Assembly: GCA_016212425.1 (NCBI GenBank)
Contig: JACRGJ010000086.1
Span: forward strand, 33,016 to 97,015
From: Micrococcales bacterium
Lineage (GTDB): Bacteria > Actinomycetota > Actinomycetes > Actinomycetales > Microbacteriaceae
DNA length: 64,000 nucleotides
Reading direction: 5' to 3'
Shown: piece by piece, positions 26,013 through 32,967 of the stretch
How the letters are laid out: each line of letters starts with the position of its first letter
Numbering within the stretch: the first letter of the stretch is position 1
Program-made: the position numbers and the translations under genes
Notes under the pieces: generated by a model
Databases searched by the model: none
What the model saw: only the letters and a program-made list of their open reading frames with translations
Told to the model about the DNA's origin: nothing

Positions 26013-26306
26013 CCCACCGGGCGCCCCGGCCCGGCGCTGAGCGACCTCGGGGCTGGGCGACGCAGCTGCCCTGACTCTCCCGAGGGGTCGCAACACGCCC
26101 TTCCCACGAGTCCTGTCCGGCGTGTTTCGGGCGGTTCGGGCCCCCTCGCGACCCCGGAGGCCGCCATCGTGCGAGAGGGGTCGCGCCCTCGTCACGCAAC
26201 CCCCGCACCCCGCCCGCCCTGACGAACCCGCGTCCCCTCGGACCGCGCTCGGCAGCGGACGACCGTGACCGCGTCGGGCCAGCGGATGCCGCATCCGGGC
26301 CGCCGG
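26013..26306. other. intergenic block with an extragenic palindromic repeat (copy 1)
   Basis: The mmsA-ychF gap. It has a 26-bp stretch beginning CCGAGGGGTCGCAACACGCC at 26080 that is identical for its first 25 bases to the start of the repeat at 41245. The opposing arm GCGACCCC lies at 26148-26155, and a second GAGGGGTCGCG arm at 26175-26185 lies in the original orientation, so two alternative hairpins can form. The remainder shows no gene. Confidence 0.8.
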
Positions 26307-26323
26307 TAGGGTGGAGGCCCGTG
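26307..26323 (+). promoter_or_regulatory. promoter of ychF with very short leader
   Basis: TAGGGT (26307-26312), 8-nt spacer that reads GGAGGCCC, GTG at 26321. The GGAGG might serve as a ribosome binding site only if transcription started upstream of it. Confidence 0.55.
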
Positions 26324-27394
26324 GCGCTCACCATCGGCATCGTCGGTCTCCCCAACGTCGGCAAGTCGACCCTCTTCAACGCGCTCACCCGCAACGCGGT
26401 GCTCGCCGCGAACTACCCGTTCGCGACAATCGAGCCGAACGTCGGCGTGGTCAACCTCCCCGACCCTCGCCTGCAGGTGCTGTCGGACCTCTTCGGAAGC
26501 GACCGGATCGTGCCCGCGACGGTCTCGTTCGTCGATATCGCCGGGATCGTCCGCGGGGCAAGCGAGGGGGAGGGCCTCGGCAACCAGTTCCTCGCGAATA
26601 TCCGCGAGGCGGATGCGATCGCGCAGGTCGTGCGTGCCTTCGGCGACCCGGATGTGGTCCACGTCGCCGGTGAGGTCGACCCGCGGGGCGACCTGGACAC
26701 GATCACCACCGAGCTCGCCCTCGCCGACCTGCAGACCCTCGAGCGCGCCATCCCGCGCTACGACAAGGAGGTCACGGGCAAGCGTCTCGACCGGGCGGTG
26801 CTCGACGCGGCGCTCGCCGCGCGGGCAGCGCTCGAGGAGGGCACCCCGCTGTCCCGCACCTCGATCGACCTGGCGCCGATCCGCGAACTCGGACTGCTCA
26901 CCGCGAAGCCGACCATCTACGTGTTCAACGTCGACGAGGGCATCCTGGGCGACGACACCCGCCTCGCGGAGCTGCGGGCTCTCGTCGCCCCCGCCCAGGC
27001 GGTGTTCCTCGACGCCAAGATCGAGTCGGAGCTGATCGACCTCGACCCGGCGGATGCGCGTGAGCTGCTCGAGTCGACCGGCCAGACCGAGTCGGGCCTC
27101 GACCAGCTCGCCCGCATCGGCTTCGACACCCTGGGCCTTGCGACCTACCTGACGGCGGGCCCGAAGGAGTCCCGAGCCTGGACGATCCCCCGCGGGGCGA
27201 AGGCGCCGCAGGCCGCGGGCGTGATCCACACCGACTTCGAGAAGGGCTTCATCAAGGCGGAGGTCATCGGCTACGACGACCTCGTCGCGCTCGGCTCGGT
27301 CGCCGAGGCCCGCGCGAACGGGAAGGCCCGCATCGAGGGCCGCGACTACGTCATGCAGGACGGCGACGTCGTGGAGTTCCGCTTCAACACCTGA
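26321..27394 (+). CDS. ychF: redox-regulated P-loop ATPase YchF
   Basis: A 357-residue YchF/Ola1 GTPase-family protein that prefers ATP. The G1 loop GLPNVGKST at 8-16 has the typical YchF sequence, FVDIAGIV is the G3 region, and NVDE replaces the NKxD specificity motif, which explains ATP use (established for the family). The C-terminal TGS domain is visible in the last 80 residues ([17 protein letters not shown]). It binds ribosomes and is involved in stress responses. GTG 26321 follows TAGGGT by 8 nt. Confidence 0.97.
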   Translation: MALTIGIVGLPNVGKSTLFNALTRNAVLAANYPFATIEPNVGVVNLPDPRLQVLSDLFGSDRIVPATVSFVDIAGIVRGASEGEGLGNQFLANIREADAIAQVVRAFGDPDVVHVAGEVDPRGDLDTITTELALADLQTLERAIPRYDKEVTGKRLDRAVLDAALAARAALEEGTPLSRTSIDLAPIRELGLLTAKPTIYVFNVDEGILGDDTRLAELRALVAPAQAVFLDAKIESELIDLDPADARELLESTGQTESGLDQLARIGFDTLGLATYLTAGPKESRAWTIPRGAKAPQAAGVIHTDFEKGFIKAEVIGYDDLVALGSVAEARANGKARIEGRDYVMQDGDVVEFRFNT

Positions 27395-27403
27395 CCCGCA
27401 AAT

Positions 27404-27432
27404 TGGGAATCGACTGGTACCGTTTTCCCATG
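27404..27432 (+). promoter_or_regulatory. vapB leaderless promoter inside an inverted repeat (operator)
   Basis: TACCGT (27418-27423), 6-nt spacer, ATG at 27430. TGGGAA (27404-27409) and TTCCCA (27425-27430) form an inverted repeat flanking the -10, a natural autoregulatory operator for the AbrB-type antitoxin. The right arm includes the A of the start codon. Confidence 0.6.
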
Positions 27433-27669
27433 GAAGCCACGATCGACTCCGTCGGTCGCATCGTGCTGCCCAAGCAGCTCCGCGATGCTCTCGGACTCAC
27501 ACCGGGGACGCGCGTCGACATCTCCGCCTACGGCAGCGGTGTGCAGATCACGCCGGGCGGTCGCACGGCGCGCCTGCACCGGGAAGAGGACGGGTGGCTC
27601 GTCGTGCAGGGCGAGGGCGACCTCACCGACGAGGCGATGTTCGCCACCATCGACGCTGGACGCCGGTGA
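27430..27669 (+). CDS. vapB: AbrB/MazE-type antitoxin (VapB)
   Basis: A 79-residue protein starting MEATIDSVGRIVLPKQLRDA, the swapped-hairpin AbrB DNA-binding fold of VapB/MazE antitoxins. The C-terminal third (DGWLVVQGEGDLTDEAMF) is acidic and would wrap the toxin. It represses its own promoter in this family. The ATG at 27430 is fixed by the leaderless promoter; an earlier ATG at 27403 would precede the promoter. Its stop overlaps the toxin GTG by 4 nt. Confidence 0.9.
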   Translation: MEATIDSVGRIVLPKQLRDALGLTPGTRVDISAYGSGVQITPGGRTARLHREEDGWLVVQGEGDLTDEAMFATIDAGRR

Positions 27670-28100
27670 CGTCCGCGGGCGCGACCGCGGTCGACACGAG
27701 CGTGGCCATCCCGCTGCTGGTCGCGGGGCATCCCGCTCACTCGGCGACTCGCACCTGGGCGCGGGGACGACGCCTGAAGCTCTGCGGCCACGCCCTGGCG
27801 GAGACCTACTCGGTGCTCTCCCGCCTGCCCTCCCCGTTCGGGGTGTCCGGCCCTCAAGCGGTCGAGTTGCTCGGCAACTTCGCCGAGCCCTTCGTGCTCT
27901 CGGAGCAGGCGGCCCGCGCGGCGCCGCAGCAGTTCGCCCTGCTCGGGATCACCGGCGGTGCGGTGTACGACGGGCTCGTCGCGCTGGCCGCGCGCGAGCA
28001 GGCCGCGGTCCTCGCCACCCGGGACGCCCGCGCGCGCTCCACCTACGAGGCCGTCGGCGTCGAGGTCGACCTGATCCCCTCGAACGGGATCAGCGGATGA
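27666..28100 (+). CDS. vapC: PIN domain toxin (VapC)
   Basis: A 144-residue PIN ribonuclease. The acidic residues of the active site are visible in order: AVDTSVAIPLL near 9, HALAETYSVL near 46, GGAVYDGLVALAA near 99 and TRDARARSTY near 118. VapC toxins cut specific tRNA or rRNA sites when VapB is lost. It overlaps vapB by 4 nt and the following lyase/sulfhydrylase gene by 4 nt (ATGA), so all three are likely co-translated. The GTG start follows from the overlap. Confidence 0.9.
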   Translation: MTSAGATAVDTSVAIPLLVAGHPAHSATRTWARGRRLKLCGHALAETYSVLSRLPSPFGVSGPQAVELLGNFAEPFVLSEQAARAAPQQFALLGITGGAVYDGLVALAAREQAAVLATRDARARSTYEAVGVEVDLIPSNGISG

Positions 28101-29164
28101 TCGACCCGCATCCGCTGCACCCCGAGACGCTCGCCGTCGCCGCGGGCCGACCCGCCGCCGAACCCGACCAGCCCCTCAACACCCCGGTGGTCTTCGCGTC
28201 CACCTACACCGCCGGCGGCGACCTCGAGTACGGCCGCTACGGCAACCCCACCTGGACCGCCTTCGAGGACGCCCTCGGCGCTCTCGAGGGCGGCCATGCG
28301 CTCACCTTCGCTTCCGGGCTCGCCGCGGTCGCCGCGGTCCTCGATCTGCTCCCCGAGGGTGCGCACGTCGTGGCGCCGCGGCACTCCTATCTCGGCACGC
28401 TCACCCAGCTGGCCGAGGCAGAGCGGCGCGGGCGGCTGCGGGCGACCCTCATTGACATCGCCGACACGGATGCCGTGGTCGCCGCGACCGGCGACGCCGA
28501 CCTGCTCTGGATCGAGAGCCCCACCAACCCCGCCCTCGAGGTCGCCGATCTTCCCGCGCTCATCGCGGCGGGAAGCGCCGCCCGCGCCCTCGTCGTGGTC
28601 GACAACACCTTCGCGACCCCGATGCTGCAGCATCCGCTCGCCGACGGCGCGGATGTGGTGCTCCACTCGGCCACCAAGTTCCTCTCCGGGCACAGCGACG
28701 CGGTGCTCGGCGCCACCGTGACCCGCGACGCCGACCTCCACGCGCGTCTCCTGGCCGCGCGCTCGCTGCATGGCGCGACCCCCGGACCGATGGAGGTGTA
28801 CCTAGCCCTTCGTGGGCTGCGTACGCTGCCGCTGCGGGTCGAGCGAGCGCAGGAGAACGCCAGGGAGCTGATCCGGCGCGCGGGCGGCCATCCCGCGCTC
28901 GCCGAGCTGCGGTACCCGGGGTTCGGCGCGATCGTCGCCCCCGTCTTCCCCGACGCGGAGGCCGCGGACGCCTTCGTGGCGGCGGTGCGGCTGTGCCGCC
29001 ACGCGACAAGCCTCGGGGGAGTGGAGACCACACTCGAGCGCCGACGCCGGTGGCCAGGCGAGGCCGCGTCGATCCCGCCCGGACTCGTGCGCATCTCGGT
29101 GGGCATCGAGCACATCGACGACCTCTGGGCCGACCTCGCGCAGGCGCTCGACGCGGCGCGCTGA
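28097..29164 (+). CDS. Cys/Met metabolism PLP-dependent enzyme (MetB/MetC-like)
   Basis: A 355-residue fold-type I PLP enzyme of the cystathionine gamma-synthase/lyase family. The PLP lysine is K194 in HSATKFLSGHSDAV; YGRYGNPTWTAFEDAL near 37 and WIESPTNPALEV near 137 are family motifs. It is shorter at the N-terminus than usual (about 380-400). Synthase, beta-lyase and gamma-lyase activities cannot be separated by reading alone. Unusually, it is the third gene of a vapB-vapC operon with 4-nt overlaps. It ends at the repeat-rich block. Confidence 0.88.
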   Translation: MIDPHPLHPETLAVAAGRPAAEPDQPLNTPVVFASTYTAGGDLEYGRYGNPTWTAFEDALGALEGGHALTFASGLAAVAAVLDLLPEGAHVVAPRHSYLGTLTQLAEAERRGRLRATLIDIADTDAVVAATGDADLLWIESPTNPALEVADLPALIAAGSAARALVVVDNTFATPMLQHPLADGADVVLHSATKFLSGHSDAVLGATVTRDADLHARLLAARSLHGATPGPMEVYLALRGLRTLPLRVERAQENARELIRRAGGHPALAELRYPGFGAIVAPVFPDAEAADAFVAAVRLCRHATSLGGVETTLERRRRWPGEAASIPPGLVRISVGIEHIDDLWADLAQALDAAR

Positions 29165-29301
29165 CGTCGGCGCGGCGGCGCCGGCTGCTCTGCCGCTCCG
29201 AGTCGCGGCGCGGCGTCTGGCGCGGTGCAGCCCCGCGGCGCCGGCGGTGGTGTCGCGGCGCCGGCGGTGGTGCCGGCGTCCGACGGTGGCGCCGGCGACC
29301 C

Positions 29302-29376
29302 GATCTCGGCATCGGTTGTGACGCAGGGGGCCGGTGAGCCTCATGCGTCACATCCGCCTCGTCCGATGCCGAGATC
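29302..29376. repeat. palindromic repeat, family B, copy 1
   Basis: Outer arms GATCTCGGCATCGG (29302-29315) and CCGATGCCGAGATC (29363-29376) are perfect inverses of 14 bp; inner arms TGTGACGCA (29317-29325) and TGCGTCACA (29344-29352) are perfect inverses of 9 bp. Together they form a long interrupted hairpin. Confidence 0.92.
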
Positions 29377-29550
29377 CGACCGCTCCGTCTGCCCGCACCT
29401 CGTGGCACGCGCACCCTCGCCCGCGCCCCGCACCGCACCCCACACACGCGCCCCGCACGGAACCGCGCCGCCCGCTCCGCACCTCGCCTTCTCGTGCTGC
29501 CCCGCTCCGCCGTCCCGGAGCCGCACTTCGCACCGCGCCGGCGGCGACCC

Positions 29551-29625
29551 GATCTCGGCGTCGGTTGTGACGCACGGGGCCGGTGAGCCTCATGCGTCAC
29601 ATGCGCCCCGTCCGATGCCGGGATC
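29551..29625. repeat. palindromic repeat, family B, copy 2
   Basis: Second copy 249 bp downstream in the same orientation and of the same length (75 bp). Outer arms GATCTCGGCGTCGG (29551-29564) and CCGATGCCGGGATC (29612-29625) carry changes that still allow G-T pairing; inner arms TGTGACGCA (29566-29574) and TGCGTCACA (29593-29601) are unchanged. Confidence 0.92.
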
Positions 29626-29733
29626 GGGACCACCCCACCGCGCCGCACCGCGCATCGCGCACCCTCCCGCACCCCGCACCCCGCCGCACCGCGCCCCCCG
29701 CCCAACCCGCACACCGCACCCCCGCACCGCGCG

Positions 29734-29748
29734 TACCGTGGACGGATG
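29734..29748 (+). promoter_or_regulatory. candidate leaderless promoter before a short ORF
   Basis: TACCGT (29734-29739), 6-nt spacer, ATG at 29746. Confidence 0.5.
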
Positions 29749-29874
29749 ACCGACCCGCGCCCCGCCGAGGGCCTCTCCGCCCGCCCGCCCGCCCGGCGGC
29801 CGAGGCGCGGGGCGCGGCCGGGTGCGGGGCGGGTGGCGCGAGAGCAGCCGCTGCGAGTGACGGATGACCCCTGA
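29746..29874 (+). CDS. possible 42-codon leader ORF
   Basis: A short open frame starting 6 nt after TACCGT and ending in TGA at 29872-29874, eleven bases inside the next gene, which starts at 29864 in another frame. It encodes an Arg/Pro/Ala-rich peptide (MTDPRPAEGLSARPP at its start). The promoter arrangement is the best argument for it; composition gives none. It may be a leader peptide coupling translation into the downstream gene, which has no ribosome binding site of its own, or the true N-terminus of that gene separated by a frameshift. Confidence 0.35.
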   Translation: MTDPRPAEGLSARPPARRPRRGARPGAGRVAREQPLRVTDDP

Positions 29875-30415
29875 CGCGTCCCGGGTGACGGGCGACCCGC
29901 TCGCGAGAGCGCAGGAGGCCGTGCAGGATGCCCTCACCCGGCTGCGCGACGCCGGTGCTCCCGACGAGGTGGTCGCCGAGCGGATCGCGCCGCGCCGCAT
30001 CCTGGGCGTGCGGCGGCCGGACCGACTCCGAGAGGTGACCCGCGGATGGCGGCTCGGCGTCGTCCTCGTCACCGCGGATGGCGGTCTCCGCGCGACCGGC
30101 GTCACGTTCCGTTCCGGTGAGCCCGCACACTCCGCGATGCGTTCCCGGATCGCCGAGGAGCGGCTCGAGCTGCAGCGCGCGGCGCGGCGCGGACGGATCC
30201 CGGATGGGCAGACCGTGAACGTCGGCGCGCCACCGATCGCCCTCGAACCGGATGCGGTGACCGCGACGAGCGCACCCCTGCTGCTTCGCGACGAGGTGCT
30301 CCTCGTCCGCTGGGCGCGCGGGGCCGACCCCGCGCCTTTCGACCGCTACCTCGAGGAGCAGGTCGCCCTGCACCTGCGCCCGCCGGAGGGTGCCGGCGAG
30401 ACGCCGCGCCGTTAG
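29864..30415 (+). CDS. hypothetical protein, 183 residues
   Basis: I do not recognise this protein. It has an N-terminal helical segment (residues 13-45, RAQEAVQDALTRLRDAG), a central part with alternating hydrophobics and RGWRLGVVLVTADGGL, and no transmembrane helix or signal peptide. Similar-length proteins are common next to LON-domain genes in Microbacteriaceae, as far as I recall. The ATG at 29864 lacks a ribosome binding site, and the short leaderless ORF that overlaps it may drive translation. Its TAG stop is also the beginning of the next gene's -10 element. Confidence 0.65.
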   Translation: MTPDASRVTGDPLARAQEAVQDALTRLRDAGAPDEVVAERIAPRRILGVRRPDRLREVTRGWRLGVVLVTADGGLRATGVTFRSGEPAHSAMRSRIAEERLELQRAARRGRIPDGQTVNVGAPPIALEPDAVTATSAPLLLRDEVLLVRWARGADPAPFDRYLEEQVALHLRPPEGAGETPRR

Positions 30416-30427
30416 CCTCGGGGTGTG
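30413..30427 (+). promoter_or_regulatory. leaderless promoter sharing the upstream stop codon
   Basis: TAGCCT (30413-30418), 6-nt spacer, GTG at 30425. TAG at 30413-30415 terminates the preceding gene. Confidence 0.62.
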
Positions 30428-31063
30428 GCCGAGCTCCCGATGTTTCCCCTGGGTTCGGTGCTCCTGCCGCACATGCCGCTCCCGCTGCGGGTGTTCGAGC
30501 CGCGCTACCTCCAGCTGCTCGCCGACATACTGCCCTCCGAGCCCGCCGAGTTCGGCGTCGCCCTGATCGAGCGCGGTTTCGAGGTGGGCGGCGGAGACGC
30601 CCGGTTCCCGATCGGGACCATCGCGCAGGTGGCCGAGGTGGGCTCGGACGAGGGCTCGGTGGTCCTGCTCGCGCGCGGCGCTCGCCGCATCCGGATCGTG
30701 CGCTGGCTGGACGAGGACCCCTATCCGCGCGCCGAGACCGACGACGTGACCGAACTCGAGTGGGACGAGAGTCTGGGCGACCGCCTGGCCGAGGTCGATG
30801 CCGAGGTGCGCCGCGCGTTGGCCCTCGCGAGCGAGTACCTCGAGCTGCCCTGGTCGGCCGACATCGAGCTCAACGCCGATCCCGTCCAGCACGCATGGCA
30901 GCTCGCGGGAATCGCGCCGCTGGGGCCGCTCGATCAGCTCTCCCTGCTCGCCTCCCAGTCGGTCGCGGAGCTCCTGGAATCCACCTCGCGCTGCACGGCA
31001 GAGGCGCTCGAGACGCTCCGCTACCGTGTCGAGGGCGCCGACGGCGACCTGCCCGGCGCCTGA
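30425..31063 (+). CDS. LON peptidase substrate-binding domain protein
   Basis: A 212-residue protein consisting only of the N-terminal substrate-recognition domain of Lon: MFPLGSVLLPHMPLPLRVFEPRY near 6-28 (in two adjoining parts), EFGVALIERGFEVGGGD, and a helical C-terminal part. It lacks the AAA+ and protease domains, so it cannot degrade proteins itself; such single-domain proteins are common in actinobacteria and of unknown role, perhaps as substrate adaptors (inference). GTG 30425 is supported by the leaderless promoter. Confidence 0.9.
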   Translation: MAELPMFPLGSVLLPHMPLPLRVFEPRYLQLLADILPSEPAEFGVALIERGFEVGGGDARFPIGTIAQVAEVGSDEGSVVLLARGARRIRIVRWLDEDPYPRAETDDVTELEWDESLGDRLAEVDAEVRRALALASEYLELPWSADIELNADPVQHAWQLAGIAPLGPLDQLSLLASQSVAELLESTSRCTAEALETLRYRVEGADGDLPGA

Positions 31064-31094
31064 GCCCCCGCAGGCGCCGCCCAGACGCGCTTCC

Positions 31095-31110
31095 TACGAT
31101 GGCGCGGGTG
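31095..31110 (+). promoter_or_regulatory. leaderless promoter of the four-helix membrane protein gene
   Basis: TACGAT (31095-31100), 7-nt spacer, GTG at 31108. An ATG at 31099 overlaps the hexamer itself and is unlikely to be used. Confidence 0.55.
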
Positions 31111-31710
31111 ACCAGCATCCTCGCCCTCGTGCGCACTCCCGTGCGCCGCAGCGCGCTGTTCATGAGCGTCCTCGCGTGTCTCGCTCTCGTCGCCGGGATC
31201 GCCAACTCCGCGGCCTCCGTCGGCTTCCCGGTCGGCGCCCGATGGGAACGCGTCGTCAATGCGCTGGTCACCATCGATCTGCTCGTCATCGTCGTCGTCC
31301 TCACCGTCGCCGCGGTGATCACGAGCCGGGCCGCGGCATCGGAGACGGAGTCGGTGCGCACGGTCATCGACCAGCGCGGTGCCGACATCGTCCGCCCGCG
31401 CGTCGGAGCGCTCGCGCTGGCGGGAACGGTGCTGCTTGCCGCCGACTGGGTGCTCTGGCTCGTCTTCGGGCTGCCGGTGCTCATCGGCGCGGCACTGACG
31501 AACGGCGCCGCATACCTCGCGGTCACGGCCGCCACCGCGGTCAGCGGCCCGCTCTGGGTGCTCGGCACGGTGCTGGCGGTGATCGGATTTCACCGCGGCG
31601 GCAGCGTTCAGAACAGGCGGACCGCGCTTCTGGGCGCCGTCCTCACGGTGGCCGAGATGGGCCTCGTTGTGCTGCTGGCGATGCTCTTCGCCGGCGGCGT
31701 CATCCGCTGA
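31108..31710 (+). CDS. four-helix membrane protein
   Basis: A 200-residue protein of unknown function with hydrophobic helices at about 14-35, 47-68, 93-118 and 125-150, and a further one near the C-terminus (170-197), so four or five segments. A polar loop with SETESVRTVIDQRG lies between the second and third. No enzymatic motif is seen. The start at GTG 31108 follows from the promoter position. It stands alone between the LON-domain gene and the LacI regulator. Confidence 0.72.
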   Translation: MTSILALVRTPVRRSALFMSVLACLALVAGIANSAASVGFPVGARWERVVNALVTIDLLVIVVVLTVAAVITSRAAASETESVRTVIDQRGADIVRPRVGALALAGTVLLAADWVLWLVFGLPVLIGAALTNGAAYLAVTAATAVSGPLWVLGTVLAVIGFHRGGSVQNRRTALLGAVLTVAEMGLVVLLAMLFAGGVIR

Positions 31711-31770
31711 CTCGGCCCGACGGAGGCCCTCGCTGGCGATCCGGGGCGGTCGCCGTGCGTGCGAGGGAAG

Positions 31771-31806
31771 AAACGTTTTGCCGTTCCGGCATTCGGGACG
31801 CATAAT
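31771..31806 (+). promoter_or_regulatory. lacI-family gene promoter with overlapping operator half-site
   Basis: TTGCCG (31778-31783), 17-bp spacer, CATAAT (31801-31806) form a standard promoter. AAACGTTTTGCC (31771-31782) overlaps the -35; its CGTTTTGCC core recurs in front of the binding-protein gene at 32929-32937. AAACGTTT is itself palindromic, typical of LacI-family operators. Confidence 0.6.
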
Positions 31807-31838
31807 GGGGCCGACATCCGCACGGACCGCTGGGAGCC

Positions 31839-32876
31839 ATGTCGAAGCGCATCGGAATCGTGGACGTCGCGGCAGCCGCAGGGGTCTCCGCGACGACGGT
31901 GTCGCACGCGCTGAGCGGGCAGGGGAAGATGTCTGCGGAGACTCGCGAGCGCGTCTCCCGCATCGCCGCGGAACTCGGCTACGCGCCGAATCGCATCGCC
32001 AGCGCCCTGCGACGTCAGCGTTCGAGCATCATCGGTTTCGTCAGCGACCAGATCGCGATCAGCCCGTTCGCCGGCCAGATCGTGCTCGGCGCCCAGGATG
32101 CCGCGGCCGAGCGCGGCGCCCTGCTCATGGTGGTCACCTCGAACAGCGACCCACGGGTCGAGGCGCAGCAGCTCGACGCCCTCGTCGCGCAGCAGGTCGA
32201 TGCGATGGTCTACGCGCGGATGTCGCACCGACGGGTGGCCGCGCCTCCGCAGCTCCTGCGCCAGCCGGCGGTGCTGATCGACGCCTACGACCCGGACTCG
32301 AACCTCGATTCGATCGTCCCGGATGAGCGGCAGATCGGCCGGCTGGCCACGGATCGCCTGCTCGCGGCGGGTCACCGCGTCATCGTGCACGTCACCGTGG
32401 ACGAGCACGAGCCGGCCGCGCGCGGACGCATCGACGGCTACCTCGACGCTTGCGCCGAGGCCGGCATCCGGGCCCGCGTGATCCGGATGCCGGGACTCGG
32501 TGACGCGCGCGCCGGACGCGAGGCGCTCGCGCGGGCGCTCGCGGAGCATCCGGAGACCACCGCGGCCTTCGCCTTCAACGACCCCATGGCGATGGGCGTG
32601 TACCAGGCCGCGGCGACCCGCGGCCTGCGGATCCCGGAGGATCTCTCGATCGTCTCGGTCGACAATCTGGAGATCATCGCGTCTCAGCTGCGTCCGGCCC
32701 TGACGACGGTGCGGCTGCCGCAGTACGAGATGGGGCGCTTCGCGATCGCCCGGCTGTTCGAGCTGCTCGAGACGGGGGAGCGGACGGGCGATCGTCGCGT
32801 GCGCCTCGCCTGCGAGCTGGTGGAGCGAGAGTCCGTGACCGCTCCGCGAACCCAGCTAACCGTTACACACCCGTGA
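31839..32876 (+). CDS. LacI family transcriptional regulator
   Basis: A 345-residue repressor. The N-terminal helix-turn-helix IVDVAAAAGVSATTVSHALS at 7-26 and hinge helix LGYAPNRIASALRR near 48-61 are classic; the rest is a periplasmic-binding-protein-like sugar sensor domain (SSIIGFVSDQIAISPFAG onward). GGGAG precedes the ATG. It stands directly before the sugar ABC importer on the same strand and shares an operator-like word with it, so local and self regulation are inferred. The effector sugar is unknown; the partner importer suggests an oligosaccharide or alpha-glucoside. Confidence 0.95.
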   Translation: MSKRIGIVDVAAAAGVSATTVSHALSGQGKMSAETRERVSRIAAELGYAPNRIASALRRQRSSIIGFVSDQIAISPFAGQIVLGAQDAAAERGALLMVVTSNSDPRVEAQQLDALVAQQVDAMVYARMSHRRVAAPPQLLRQPAVLIDAYDPDSNLDSIVPDERQIGRLATDRLLAAGHRVIVHVTVDEHEPAARGRIDGYLDACAEAGIRARVIRMPGLGDARAGREALARALAEHPETTAAFAFNDPMAMGVYQAAATRGLRIPEDLSIVSVDNLEIIASQLRPALTTVRLPQYEMGRFAIARLFELLETGERTGDRRVRLACELVERESVTAPRTQLTVTHP

Positions 32877-32911
32877 CCCGAATGGGGGTGGTCGATCGGC
32901 GATCCATCACC

Positions 32912-32937
32912 TATGGTCTGGGATAAATCGTTTTGCC
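32912..32937 (+). promoter_or_regulatory. promoter/operator of the sugar importer
   Basis: TATGGT (32912-32917) is the likely -10; AAATCGTTTTGCCCA begins at 32925, so the shared CGTTTTGCC word (32929-32937) would sit at about +5 to +15, a repressing position. Confidence 0.55.
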
Positions 32938-32967
32938 CAACGTCGGGCAGAGAGAAAGGGCGAATCA

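Larger units (their letters stand above)
29165..29733. other. repeat-rich noncoding block of about 570 bp
   Basis: No plausible gene. 29165-29300 holds imperfect repeats of a GCGCCGGCGGTGGT-like unit; 29302-29376 and 29551-29625 are two copies of a palindromic element; 29380-29550 and 29640-29733 are strongly C-rich on the plus strand with recurring CACCGCGC and CCGCACC words. Frames that stay open across it encode only Pro/Arg/His-rich low-complexity sequence. Confidence 0.8.

Noticed and set aside
23697..26294. Extension of the exonuclease frame upstream across the aldehyde dehydrogenase gene
   Set aside because: Only the last 222 residues have exonuclease motifs; the rest is antisense to mmsA.
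29165..29733. Open frames through the repeat-rich block
   Set aside because: They encode only Pro/Arg/His low-complexity peptides and repeat the palindromic elements; no start signals.
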